From assembly GCF_013170825.1 (NCBI RefSeq), contig NZ_CP033365.1, positions 3,856,001 through 3,920,000 of the forward strand: DNA of 64,000 bases, written 5' to 3'. Below are positions 45,449 to 53,802 of the stretch, in pieces. A program made the translations under genes and the position numbers. Origin of the DNA: Mesorhizobium sp. NZP2298. GTDB taxonomy: Bacteria; Pseudomonadota; Alphaproteobacteria; Rhizobiales; Rhizobiaceae. The notes beneath the pieces were generated by a model. It saw only the letters and a list, made by a program, of their open reading frames with translations. It was not told the origin of the DNA and searched no databases. Positions within the stretch are counted from its first letter, which is position 1. Each line of letters begins with the position of its first letter.

Positions 45449-45883
45449 ATGAGCTTGCCCGTGCTGGTCGCGATCGTCGCCTTTGGCATTGCGCTGTCGG
45501 TCGCCGCGGTGCATTTCACCGGCGGCAGCAAGACGGCCACACTGGCTGGTCCGGATCAGGCGTTGCACCGTTTCGCCGAAGATTACCCTGACGAGACGGC
45601 TGTGACAGTCCGCCTGACGGCAGACGCCAAGACGGCATTTCTGGATCTTGGGCGAGGGCGTATCGGCATTGTTCACAGCATCGGCGATTGCTTTTTGACC
45701 CGCATCGTCACGCCTGCAGACACAAAGGTCTCCGGCTCTGACGACGCGCATACGATTCTGGTTCGGCTGACGGATTTCACCTGGAAGGGCGGTCGATTCC
45801 GCTTCGCGAGTGCCGCCGATGCCCAGGCCTTGCTGAAGGCTCTGGGCTCGCATCATTCAAATTCCGTGAGGGAGGCCGCGTGA
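45449..45883 (+). CDS. Hypothetical membrane-anchored protein
   Basis: A 144-residue protein with an N-terminal helix (LPVLVAIVAFGIALSVAAVH) and a small soluble domain (ETAVTVRLTADAKTAFLDLG, GRIGIVHSIGDCFLTRIV). No family recognised. It overlaps the sterol desaturase gene (TGATG), so the two are probably made together, under a palindromic site. The association suggests a role near membrane lipid or sterol-like metabolism. Confidence 0.72.
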   Translation: MSLPVLVAIVAFGIALSVAAVHFTGGSKTATLAGPDQALHRFAEDYPDETAVTVRLTADAKTAFLDLGRGRIGIVHSIGDCFLTRIVTPADTKVSGSDDAHTILVRLTDFTWKGGRFRFASAADAQALLKALGSHHSNSVREAA

Positions 45884-46833
45884 TGGACAGCTATGATTTC
45901 CCGCAGGTCACCCAACTGGCCATTCCGTTCTTCGTCGCCGCGATCCTGATCGAGCTCTGGCTGGTGCGCAGCGGCCGCGCCAAGGGCTCGTTCGAGACGC
46001 GCGACACGCTGGCCAGCCTGATGATGGGCACCGGCAATGTCGTCGCCGGGCTGCTGCTTGGCGTCGTCTCCTACTGGGCCTTGCTGTGGCTGTGGCAGTT
46101 CCGCGTCTTCAATCTCGGCCTGTCGGTCTGGGTGTTCCTGGCCGCCTTCCTGCTCGATGATCTGCACTATTATGTCTATCACCGCATTGCGCACCGGGTG
46201 CGCTGGGTGTGGGCCGAGCATGTCAACCATCATTCGAGCCAGCACTATAATCTGTCGACGGCGCTCCGGCAAAGCTGGACCGGGCTGTTCACCTTCATGT
46301 TCGTGCTGCAGGCGCCGCTGGTGCTGCTCGGCTTCCATCCGGCGGTAATCGCCTTCACCTTCGGCTTCAACCTGGTCTGGCAGTTCTGGATCCACACCGA
46401 GACCATCGGCAAGATGTGGGGCTGGTTCGAATTCATCTTCAACACGCCGTCCCACCACCGCGTCCATCACGCCACCAACCCGCGCTATCTCGACGCCAAC
46501 TATGCCGGAACGCTGATCATCTGGGACCGCGTGTTCGGCACCTTCGTCGAGGAATTGGAGGAAGACAGGCCGCGCTACGGCATCGTCAAGAATCTCGGCA
46601 CTTTCAATCCGTTGAAAGTGGCCTTCCACGAGTGGATCGGCATGTTCAGGGACGCTTTCGCGTCGGGCCTGACGCCCGGCGATCGCATCAATTACCTGAT
46701 CAAGCCCCCCGGCTGGAGCCATGACGGCTCACGCGAGACCTCGGAGAGCCTGAAGGCCGCCTATGTCAGGCGGAATCCCGGTGAGGCGGGCAAGCCTGGG
46801 TTGCCGATGGCGGGTGCCGAGCCGGCGGAGTAG
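45883..46833 (+). CDS. Sterol desaturase family (fatty acid hydroxylase superfamily) membrane protein
   Basis: A 316-residue di-iron membrane oxygenase. The three His clusters are clear: DLHYYVYHRIAHRVRW, EHVNHHSSQHYNLS and SHHRVHHATNPRYLD. About four membrane helices flank them. Family members hydroxylate or desaturate lipids; rhizobial substrates are mostly unknown but may include hopanoids, ornithine lipids or fatty acids. ATG 45883 has GGGAGG upstream and overlaps the preceding stop. Confidence 0.9.
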   Translation: MDSYDFPQVTQLAIPFFVAAILIELWLVRSGRAKGSFETRDTLASLMMGTGNVVAGLLLGVVSYWALLWLWQFRVFNLGLSVWVFLAAFLLDDLHYYVYHRIAHRVRWVWAEHVNHHSSQHYNLSTALRQSWTGLFTFMFVLQAPLVLLGFHPAVIAFTFGFNLVWQFWIHTETIGKMWGWFEFIFNTPSHHRVHHATNPRYLDANYAGTLIIWDRVFGTFVEELEEDRPRYGIVKNLGTFNPLKVAFHEWIGMFRDAFASGLTPGDRINYLIKPPGWSHDGSRETSESLKAAYVRRNPGEAGKPGLPMAGAEPAE

Positions 46834-46872
46834 GATAGTATCCTACTTTCTACTTCGGGTCCAATCTGGGGG

Positions 46873-48285
46873 CTATTCCGCTGCTTCGGCCGTTTGCGCC
46901 GGCAGCCCCAGCCATTGCCGGCAATCGCCCAGCGCGCGTGATGTGATGGCGTGCCTTTTGGCGACCGTCTTGTCCTTGCCGCGCAGGCGCTTGCCTTCGG
47001 TCTTCGGCGCTTCCACCGGGGGGAACAGGCCGAAATTGACGTTCATCGGCTGGAACGAGCGCTTGCCCGGCTCGTCATCGGAAACAATATGGCCGCCGGT
47101 GATGTGGTTGAGCAGCGCGCCGAAGGCCGTGGTGAGCGGCGGCAGCGACGGCGCATGGCCGAGCCTTTCGGCGGCGGCGAAGCGACCTGCCAGCAGGCCG
47201 ATGGCCGCGCTTTCGACATAGCCTTCGCAACCGGTGATCTGGCCGGCGAAACGCAGGCCCGGGCGCGACTTCAGCTGCAGCGAGGCGTCGAGCAGCGTCG
47301 GCGAGTTGATGTAGGTGTTGCGATGCAGGCCGCCGAGGCGGGCGAAGTCGGCGTTTTCCAGGCCCGGAATGGTGCGGAAGATACGGACCTGCTCAGCGTG
47401 CTTCAGCTTGGTCTGGAAACCGACCATGTTGTAGAGCGTGCCCAGCGCATTGTCCTGCCGCAACTGGACGACCGCATAGGCCTTCACCGTCGGATTGTGC
47501 GCATTGGTCAGGCCCATCGGCTTCATCGGCCCGTAGCGCAGCGTCTCGACGCCGCGCTCGGCCATGATCTCGATCGGCAGGCAGCCGTCGAAATAGGGCG
47601 TGCCTTCCCATTGCTTGAATTCCGTCTTCTGGCCATCGACCAATGCCTGCACGAAGGCAAGGTACTGTTCCTTGTCCATCGGGCAATTGATGTAGTCCTT
47701 GCCGGTGCCGCCAGGCCCGACCTTGTCGTAGCGCGACTGGAACCAGCAAATGTCCATGTCGATCGTGTCGAAATGGATGATCGGCGCGATGGCGTCGAAG
47801 AAGGCGAGCGCATCAGCGCCGGTCGCCTCCGCTATCGACTGGGCAAGTCCAGGAGCGGTCAGCGGCCCGGTGGCAATGATCGCCTGATCCCAGTCCGCCG
47901 GCGGCAGGCCTGGCACTTCCTCGCGCTGGATGGTGATCAGCGGATGTGCTTCGAGCTTCTTCGTCACGGCCCCGGAGAAACCGTCGCGGTCGACGGCAAG
48001 CGCGCCGCCGGCCGGCACCTGGTTGGCGTCGCCGGCGCTCATGATCAAGGAGCCGGCCAGCCGCATTTCGGCGTGCAGCAGCCCGACCGCGTTGTTTTCG
48101 GCATCGTCGGAGCGGAAGGAATTGGAACAGACCAGCTCGGCCAGGCCATCCGTCTTGTGGGCGTCCGTGCCGCGAACCGGCCGCATTTCATGCAGCACAA
48201 CGGGAACACCGGCTTGCGCCACCTGCCATGCGGCTTCGGAACCGGCGAGGCCACCGCCGATGATGTGGATAGGATTTTTGCTCAT
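46873..48285 (-). CDS. trmFO: Methylenetetrahydrofolate-tRNA-(uracil-5-)-methyltransferase
   Basis: A 470-residue FAD/folate enzyme making m5U54 in tRNA. Seen: [20 protein letters not shown] (FAD-binding), [37 protein letters not shown] with a conserved Cys, [20 protein letters not shown] and [11 protein letters not shown]. Start ATG 48285 is set by the canonical N-terminus. The frame stays open for 107 codons upstream into a hairpin array, but that part is not protein. The array ends 97 bases before this gene, on the same strand. Confidence 0.95.
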   Translation of the reverse strand: MSKNPIHIIGGGLAGSEAAWQVAQAGVPVVLHEMRPVRGTDAHKTDGLAELVCSNSFRSDDAENNAVGLLHAEMRLAGSLIMSAGDANQVPAGGALAVDRDGFSGAVTKKLEAHPLITIQREEVPGLPPADWDQAIIATGPLTAPGLAQSIAEATGADALAFFDAIAPIIHFDTIDMDICWFQSRYDKVGPGGTGKDYINCPMDKEQYLAFVQALVDGQKTEFKQWEGTPYFDGCLPIEIMAERGVETLRYGPMKPMGLTNAHNPTVKAYAVVQLRQDNALGTLYNMVGFQTKLKHAEQVRIFRTIPGLENADFARLGGLHRNTYINSPTLLDASLQLKSRPGLRFAGQITGCEGYVESAAIGLLAGRFAAAERLGHAPSLPPLTTAFGALLNHITGGHIVSDDEPGKRSFQPMNVNFGLFPPVEAPKTEGKRLRGKDKTVAKRHAITSRALGDCRQWLGLPAQTAEAAE

Positions 48286-48381
48286 GAGCGCCGGAATAAT
48301 CGCTTGCCGCCGCGATTGCAATTGTCGCGCGGCGGTGAACGGGAAACGCCTGGTCGGGAGAGCTTGCCCTCGGAAACAACA

Positions 48382-48850
48382 ACACCCGCCGGGGGAGGAG
48401 GTCCGGCGGGTGTCGTTTTGGGGGTCGACCCTCGGGAGGAGGTGAAGGCCGACCGTATTCGTCATCGCCGGGGAGGAGGTCGGCTTTGACGAAATTCCTT
48501 TCGCCATCTTGAAGAGGGGCGAAACCTCTGGGGCAAAATTCGTTGCCGCCTGGGAAACAGCGCCCGCCGCGGGAGGAGGTGCGGCGGGCGCCGTTTGGTT
48601 GGCCAACCCTCGGGAGGAGGTGAAGGTTGGGCCTATTCGTCATCGCCGGGGAGGAGGTCGGCTCTGACGAAATTTCTTTCGCCATCTTGAAGAGGGGCGA
48701 AACCTCTGGGGCAAAATTCGCTGCCGCCTGGGAAACAGCGCCCGCCGCGGGAGGAGGTGCGGCGGGCGCCGTTTTGGTGGTCAACCCTTGGGAGGAGGGT
48801 AAGGGCTGACCGTCTTCGCTGGGCTCGGGGAGGAGGTCGATCCCAGCGAA
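48382..48850 (-). ncRNA. Array of nine CCUCCUCCC-loop hairpins (cuckoo/CcsR-like small RNAs)
   Basis: On the minus strand, nine stem-loops each carry ACCTCCTCCC in the loop (one has an extra C). Their spans are 48815-48850, 48779-48811, 48738-48769, 48635-48673, 48601-48633, 48560-48591, 48457-48494, 48423-48454 and 48382-48413. Two further hairpins (48677-48702, 48499-48524) carry CCTCTTCAAGAT instead. Stems differ in sequence yet keep pairing through compensatory changes (GGTCG/CGACC versus GGCCAA/TTGGCC types). The loop is complementary in sense to a Shine-Dalgarno GGAGGAGG. In Rhodobacter, CcsR/cuckoo RNAs with this motif lie behind a DUF1127 gene, exactly as here; they are stress-induced there. 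Confidence 0.85.
48382..48850. repeat. 178-bp tandem repeat underlying the hairpin array
   Basis: Equivalent hairpins recur at exactly 178 bases (48423, 48601, 48779; 48382, 48560, 48738), giving about 2.6 copies. The two full copies (48423-48600 and 48601-48778) are nearly identical except inside stems, where changes come in pairs. Confidence 0.9.
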
Positions 48851-48856
48851 ATTCCG

Positions 48857-48997
48857 TTAGATTGCCCTGCGGGCGATGATCTTGATTTCGTCACGGACGA
48901 TACCGAGATCATGCAGCTGGCGGTTCGAAAGGCGACCCAGCTCGGTAACCGTCTCGCGATAAACGCGCCAGTTACGATAGTTGCGGATCAGGTTCAT
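48857..48997 (-). CDS. DUF1127 micro-protein (second copy)
   Basis: A 46-residue basic protein, MNLIRNYRNWRVYRETVTEL at its start and then GRLSNRQLHDLGIVRDEI, the DUF1127 core, ending RRAI. Short DUF1127 proteins in rhizobia and Rhodobacter bind RNA or affect RNA turnover and phosphate or stress responses. The first hairpin of the array begins 6 bases past this stop codon, so the two are almost certainly on one transcript. Confidence 0.9.
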   Translation of the reverse strand: MNLIRNYRNWRVYRETVTELGRLSNRQLHDLGIVRDEIKIIARRAI

Positions 48998-49021
48998 TGT
49001 CGTTCTCTTTTCAGAAACTTG

Positions 49022-49043
49022 TTCGGACCATTAGCGGTCCGAA
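49022..49043 (-). promoter_or_regulatory. Hairpin between the two DUF1127 genes
   Basis: Perfect 8-bp stem TTCGGACC / GGTCCGAA with a 6-base loop, 3 bases after the first DUF1127 stop. No T-run follows, so it is more likely a processing or stability element than a terminator. Confidence 0.6.
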
Positions 49044-49046
49044 GAA

Positions 49047-49187
49047 TTAGACCGCCTTGCGAGCGACGTAAGGAATGTCGCTGCGGCTGATGCCGAGGTC
49101 GGTCAGTTCGCGGTTGCTCAGGCGGCTCAGCTCGGACACGGTGTCCCTGTAGCGGCGCCAGTTGCGGTAGTTGCGGATCAGGTTCAT
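49047..49187 (-). CDS. DUF1127 micro-protein (first copy)
   Basis: A 46-residue basic protein, MNLIRNYRNWRRYRDTVSEL then SRLSNRELTDLGISRSDIPY, ending VARKAV. It shares the first eleven residues with the downstream copy, so the pair is a recent tandem duplication. The upstream non-coding region (49188-49422), shared with a divergent DUF2157 gene, must contain its promoter; no convincing sigma-70 boxes are seen, which fits an alternative sigma factor such as RpoH (inference). Confidence 0.9.
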   Translation of the reverse strand: MNLIRNYRNWRRYRDTVSELSRLSNRELTDLGISRSDIPYVARKAV

Positions 49188-49422
49188 GGTAGTTCTCGTT
49201 TCGTCTTTCTTGCGGATCATTCCGTTTGTGTACGAACCATAAATAGGCGGGCCCATATCGATTTAAAAGCGCTATGGCTGCATGGCAGCAATGCAAATTG
49301 TGCAATGCAACATTAATACGCCTTCACGGGCCTGACACAAAGAAGCCAGAATCAGAAAGTGCCGTGACGTCAACGGTTTGGCTGGTTCGGCTGAAAAAAC
49401 GACCTAGCAAGGGAGGCCGGGC

Positions 49423-50541
49423 ATGGCAGGGTACTCGACACGGGTCAGGTCCGACATCGCGCGGTGGCTGCAGACAGGCCTGATTGATGCCGCGACAGCC
49501 GACTCCCTGACGCGTGACGTCGAGGCCAACGCGCGCAAATCACTCAGCTTCGGTTCAATCCTGGCGATGATGGCGGCGCTGCTGTTTGGCGCGGCCATCC
49601 TGATCTTCGTCGCCGCCAACTGGGATGCGATCCCGCGGCTCGCTCGAGTGGCCGCGCTCTTTGCCATCATCCTTGGCGGCTATGTCGGCGGCGCGGTGCT
49701 GAAGACGCGCGACCATGCGGCGATCGGCGAAGCGCTGTGGATCGTGGCTGCTGCTGCTTTCGGCGGTTCGATCGCGCTGATCGGCCAGATGTATCATTTG
49801 TCCGGCGACGAGGCTTCCGCGCTGGTCACCTGGGGCGCCGGCACGGCGCTGGCGGCGGTGGCGCTACGATCGAACCCCCTGACTGTCGCGGCGGTGGGTA
49901 TCGCCGACGCCTGGCTATTCTTGAAAGGCTTCGATTACTACAGCCGCAGCAACTTTCCGCATGCCTTCGTCGTCATGGCCGTCGCGCTGTTTGCCGTCTC
50001 ATTCTGGACCCGCAGCCAGCCGGCGCGGCACCTGATCATCCTGTCGTTGCTTTTCTATCTCGTGCTGTTGGCCGGGAATCACGCGACGCTGCCGGTGGCG
50101 ATCCCCCTTGTCATTGTCTCTGCCGTGCTTTTCACGGCTGCCGTCTTCGCACCGGAACCAGTCGACCGGATCGTGCACCTTGGCGGCCGCTTGCCCTTGC
50201 ATGCCCTGCTCGGCTTCCTCACCGGCCTGGCAATCATCCAGTTCGAACTGGCGGACGAAAGCACCTATAATAGCGGCTTCACCATCGCCTCGGTCGTCGC
50301 GCTCGCCGGCATTGTTGCCGCTATCGTGCTGGCGGGACGGGAAAGCCGAGGCCTGCGCTGGCTCGCCTATCTCGGCTTCGCCTTCGAACTCGCCATGATC
50401 TATGTCGTGACCTTGCAGTCGATGCTCGATACGGCCGGCTTCTTCCTGGCAGCCGCGGTGCTGCTCGGTATCCTGGCAGTCGTCATCATTCGCGTCGAAA
50501 AACGCATGAAGGGTCCAGCCACCACGGGAGCCACGGCATGA
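49423..50541 (+). CDS. DUF2157 domain membrane protein
   Basis: A 372-residue polytopic membrane protein. The cytoplasmic N-terminus (DIARWLQTGLIDAATADSLT) followed by many helices, and FVAANWDAIPRLARVAALFA after the first, are the DUF2157 signature. About eleven helices are expected. Function unknown; genes of this family regularly precede a GDYXXLXY gene, as here with an ATGA overlap. Confidence 0.88.
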   Translation: MAGYSTRVRSDIARWLQTGLIDAATADSLTRDVEANARKSLSFGSILAMMAALLFGAAILIFVAANWDAIPRLARVAALFAIILGGYVGGAVLKTRDHAAIGEALWIVAAAAFGGSIALIGQMYHLSGDEASALVTWGAGTALAAVALRSNPLTVAAVGIADAWLFLKGFDYYSRSNFPHAFVVMAVALFAVSFWTRSQPARHLIILSLLFYLVLLAGNHATLPVAIPLVIVSAVLFTAAVFAPEPVDRIVHLGGRLPLHALLGFLTGLAIIQFELADESTYNSGFTIASVVALAGIVAAIVLAGRESRGLRWLAYLGFAFELAMIYVVTLQSMLDTAGFFLAAAVLLGILAVVIIRVEKRMKGPATTGATA

Positions 50542-51122
50542 TGACCGGGAAAAGGCTTGTTATCTCGGCGCTGGTGTTGGCCCTCGTCCAGATAGGGTTC
50601 CTGAGCTGGATCATCGCCGGCCGGGCGGCGATCCTGCGCAACGGCAAGGAAGTGCTGCTGAAGATCGAACCCGTCGATCCGCGTGACCTGCTGCGCGGCG
50701 ACTATATCATCCTCGGCTACGACATTTCGCGCATACCGGTGAAGATGATCGCCAACATTCCCGCCGATAAACTTTCCAGCGACGACACCTCGATCGTCGT
50801 GCGCCTGAAGAAGGGCGCCGATGGCTACTGGACGCCGACCACCGCCTGGTTCGGCAAGGCTCCGGCACCGGCCGCTGCCGACGAGGCCGATATTCTGGGC
50901 CATGTCGCCGAAGGCTGGGATCTGCGCGGCGAGGGCATGACGATCGCGCCGGATTACGGCATCGAGCGCTTCTACCTGCCGGAGGGCGAGGGCATCGCGA
51001 TCCAGAACGACATGCGGGTGCGCCCGTTCGGGATACGTCTTGCACTCGCCAGCGACGGTACCGCGCAGATCAAGGCGCTGGTCGATGGCGACAAGACGTT
51101 GTTCGAGGAGCCGCTCTATTAG
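50538..51122 (+). CDS. GDYXXLXY domain protein
   Basis: A 194-residue protein with one N-terminal helix (VISALVLALVQIGFLSWIIA) and the name-giving motif in DLLRGDYIILGYDIS. It is the usual partner of DUF2157 proteins and overlaps that gene by 4 bases. The main part should lie in the periplasm. Role unknown. Confidence 0.9.
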   Translation: MMTGKRLVISALVLALVQIGFLSWIIAGRAAILRNGKEVLLKIEPVDPRDLLRGDYIILGYDISRIPVKMIANIPADKLSSDDTSIVVRLKKGADGYWTPTTAWFGKAPAPAAADEADILGHVAEGWDLRGEGMTIAPDYGIERFYLPEGEGIAIQNDMRVRPFGIRLALASDGTAQIKALVDGDKTLFEEPLY

Positions 51123-51142
51123 TGATGTTGGATGTCTATCGT

Positions 51143-51225
51143 TGGTGCGGGTAGAGGGACTCGAACCCCCACGATCTCTCGCCAGAACCTAAATCTGGTG
51201 CGTCTACCAGTTCCGCCATACCCGC
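51143..51225 (-). tRNA. tRNA-Leu (UAG)
   Basis: On the minus strand the 83 bases give acceptor GCGGGTA/TACCCGC, a long variable arm typical of leucine tRNAs, anticodon TAG in the TTTAGGT loop, GGTTCGAGTCC T-arm and encoded CCA. Confidence 0.96.
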
Positions 51226-51583
51226 ATGGCCCGGCAATCTCATGTAGCCATCATTCTGTCAATGTCGGAGACAAGATGTTGGGTCAGGGCCGAAATGCTG
51301 GTTATTCGCCTAAACGCGAAGACTGTTGAAAATTAGCCTCGCCTGTGACAAAAGGCGTGTCAAATGTGACGGGACGCGACGATCCGCTTCTACAGAATGT
51401 GATAAGAAGTAGGAAAAACAAGAACTTATTCACATTTTGGAACGCAGTTTGGGAGAGTTTGAGCCGTAATTTCGGTCAAATCGCCAGGTTCCGTACCAAA
51501 AGCCATTCCCGGCAAGATTATACCGGCAGGCTGTAAACGGCAGAGGCCGTGGCAGTCTCATTGGTGAAAACAAAGGTTTTACG
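51226..51583. other. Gap between tRNA-Leu and trigger factor
   Basis: These 358 bases hold no convincing gene. The stretch is more AT-rich than its surroundings around 51400-51450, as expected of a promoter region for tRNA-Leu (leftward) and tig (rightward). I see no clear -35/-10 pair. Confidence 0.5.
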
Positions 51584-53068
51584 ATGCAGGTCACCGAAAC
51601 GCTCAATTCCGGTCTCAAGCGCGAGATCAAGATCACCGTGCCGGCCGGTGACATGGAAGCCAAGCTGATGGCGCGGCTGTCGGACGCGCGCAACAAGGTC
51701 CGCATCAACGGCTTCCGCCCCGGCAAGGTGCCGGTGCAGCACCTGCGCAAGGTCTACGGCAAGTCGTTCATGGCCGAAGTGGTCAACGAGATCCTCAATG
51801 ATTCGACCCGCTCGATCATTACCGGCCGTGGCGAAAAGGCCGCCATGCAGCCCGAAGTCATCATGACCGAGGACGAGAAGGAAGCCGAGAAGATCCTGGC
51901 CGGCGGCACCGACTTCGAATTCCGCCTCAACTATGAGGTCATCCCGGCGATCGAGATCAAGGATTTCTCGGACATCAAGGTGACGCGTCAGGTGTTCGAC
52001 GTGCCGGACAGCGAGATCGACGAGCAGGTCAAGCGCGTCGCCGAATCGGCACGCAGCTACGAGCCGAAGACCGGCAAGGCCGCCGAAGGCGACCGCGTCA
52101 GCATCGACTATGTCGGCAAGATCGACGGCGAGGCCTTTGCCGGCGGCGCCGGCACTGATCAGCCGCTGGTGCTGGGCTCCAAGGAGTTCATCCCTGGTTT
52201 CGAGGACCAACTCATCGGCGCCAAGGCTGGCGACGAAAAGCAGGTCACCGTGACCTTCCCGGAAAATTACCAGGCGGCCCATCTGGCCGGCAAGGAAGCG
52301 ACCTTCGACGTCACCGTCAAGGAAGTGTCGAAGCCGGGCGAACTGGAAATCAACGACGAGACCGCCAAGAACCTTGGCCTGGAATCGCTGGAGCGCCTGC
52401 GCGAGATCGTACGCGGCCAGATCGAGAACCAGTTCGGCTCGATGACGCGCCAAAAGGTCAAGCGCCAGCTGCTCGACCAGCTCGATGCGGCCTATTCGTT
52501 CGAGGCGCCGTCGAAGCTCATCGACGCCGAGTTCAACAACATCTGGGCGCAGGTCAATCGCGATCTGGAAGCCGCCGGCCGCACCTTCGCCGATGAAGAG
52601 ACGACCGAAGAAGAAGCCCGCGCCGAATATCTGCGTCTTGCCGAGCGCCGCGTGCGCCTAGGCCTGGTGCTGGCCGAGATCGGCGAGAAGGCCGGCGTCA
52701 CTGTATCGGACGAGGAATTGCAGCGTGGCCTGTTCGAGCAGGTTCGCCGCTTCCCGGCCAACCAGCAGCAGGAAGCTTTCGAGTTCTACCGGAGCAATCC
52801 CGAAGCGCTGAACGCGCTGCGCGCACCGATGTTCGAGGAAAAGGTGGTCGATCATCTGCTCGGCCAGATCTCGGTCACCGACGTCAAGGTCAGCAAGGAA
52901 GAGCTGATGGCCGATGACGAGGAAGCGGAAACCACGACCAAGGCGAAGCCCGCGAAGAAGGCCGCGGCCAAGAAGGCCGAAGCCAAGGCGAGCGAGGCCA
53001 GCGACGAGGCAGAAGAGCCGAAGAAGAAGGCCGCGCCGAAGAAGAAGGCCGCCAAGGACGCCGAATAG
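51584..53068 (+). CDS. tig: Trigger factor chaperone
   Basis: A 494-residue ribosome-bound chaperone. The N-terminal ribosome-docking signature is [19 protein letters not shown]. The FKBP-like prolyl isomerase domain contains [18 protein letters not shown] and [20 protein letters not shown]. The helical arms follow, and the C-terminal 50 residues are a Lys/Ala/Glu-rich tail. It lies alone, closed by a terminator. Confidence 0.97.
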   Translation: MQVTETLNSGLKREIKITVPAGDMEAKLMARLSDARNKVRINGFRPGKVPVQHLRKVYGKSFMAEVVNEILNDSTRSIITGRGEKAAMQPEVIMTEDEKEAEKILAGGTDFEFRLNYEVIPAIEIKDFSDIKVTRQVFDVPDSEIDEQVKRVAESARSYEPKTGKAAEGDRVSIDYVGKIDGEAFAGGAGTDQPLVLGSKEFIPGFEDQLIGAKAGDEKQVTVTFPENYQAAHLAGKEATFDVTVKEVSKPGELEINDETAKNLGLESLERLREIVRGQIENQFGSMTRQKVKRQLLDQLDAAYSFEAPSKLIDAEFNNIWAQVNRDLEAAGRTFADEETTEEEARAEYLRLAERRVRLGLVLAEIGEKAGVTVSDEELQRGLFEQVRRFPANQQQEAFEFYRSNPEALNALRAPMFEEKVVDHLLGQISVTDVKVSKEELMADDEEAETTTKAKPAKKAAAKKAEAKASEASDEAEEPKKKAAPKKKAAKDAE

Positions 53069-53094
53069 GTTTCCCGCACTTGATGGAATCGACG

Positions 53095-53120
53095 AAGGCC
53101 GCCCTCGAGGCGGCCTTTTT
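53095..53120 (+). terminator. Terminator after tig
   Basis: Perfect stem AAGGCCGCC / GGCGGCCTT with CTCGA loop and TTTTT. Confidence 0.94.
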
Positions 53121-53233
53121 CGTTGCGAAACTGCAACAGCCGGGTCACTTCTCGGGACACGGCACTTGGCGATACCGGGCGTTGATCATTATCTGCGCTG
53201 CTGCTGCAAACCGTATGGTTCCTGGAGGGGGCG

Positions 53234-53758
53234 TTGAGCCTATTCTTTGAAACAGGGCGTGCTGTCGCCCTGGCGCTCGTTCTAGCCTTCGCCTGTGATC
53301 TTGCCCAAGCCGACGCGCTTGCCGGCGACTGGCGCTTCGGCACGGATGACGCTGGCCTTGTCACTGCTTCGCTCCATGCGACCAACAAGCTGATCACCGG
53401 CGGCGGCGCCTTGAGCTACAGCCCGGTGCTGACCATTGCCTGCCGGGCGGACGGCGAACCGCGCTGGACCGAATGGCTTCAGTTGAATGACGGGGTTTCG
53501 GCCAGCCGCAAGATCACCATGTCGGTTAGCGTCGACGGCGGCGGCAAGTTCGACGAGAGCTGGTCGGTCGGGTCACGCGGCCGAATGCTGGTGCGCGACG
53601 GCGCCGACGGCATCAAACGCCTTGTTCCCGCAAGCCGGCTGTCGCTTTCCTGGCGGTTCGGATTGTTGTCAGGCCGCGGCCAGGCGGATTTCGACCTTGC
53701 CGGGCTTGAAGATGCGGTGGAGCAGATCGCCGGGACCTGCCGGACCGATCCGCCTTGA
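53234..53758 (+). CDS. Secreted hypothetical protein
   Basis: A 174-residue protein with a signal peptide (AVALALVLAFACDLAQADA) and a beta-rich mature part (ALAGDWRFGTDDAGLVTASL, SASRKITMSVSVDGGGKFDE). Two Cys (TIACRAD and GTCRTDPP) could pair. The start is TTG 53234, with GGAGG 5 bases before it; no ATG fits. Function unknown; probably periplasmic. Confidence 0.65.
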   Translation: MSLFFETGRAVALALVLAFACDLAQADALAGDWRFGTDDAGLVTASLHATNKLITGGGALSYSPVLTIACRADGEPRWTEWLQLNDGVSASRKITMSVSVDGGGKFDESWSVGSRGRMLVRDGADGIKRLVPASRLSLSWRFGLLSGRGQADFDLAGLEDAVEQIAGTCRTDPP

Positions 53759-53802
53759 GCGCGGCCGGGTTCTAAACCTTCGCAATTTTTCCTGCAATTG
53801 CT

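Noticed and set aside
48188..48784. Open frames through the hairpin array (198 residues, and the 107-codon extension of trmFO)
   Set aside because: The translated sequences merely repeat [21 protein letters not shown] text created by the DNA repeat, and trmFO has a canonical start at 48285.
48382..48850. CRISPR array
   Set aside because: The repeated element is a 178-bp unit with several different hairpins, and the sequence between motif loops is itself repeated. There are no unique spacers of constant length.
48382..48850. Repeated GGGAGGAGGT on the plus strand as ribosome binding sites
   Set aside because: No start codons and reading frames follow at proper distance. The motifs sit in hairpin loops and belong to a minus-strand transcript.
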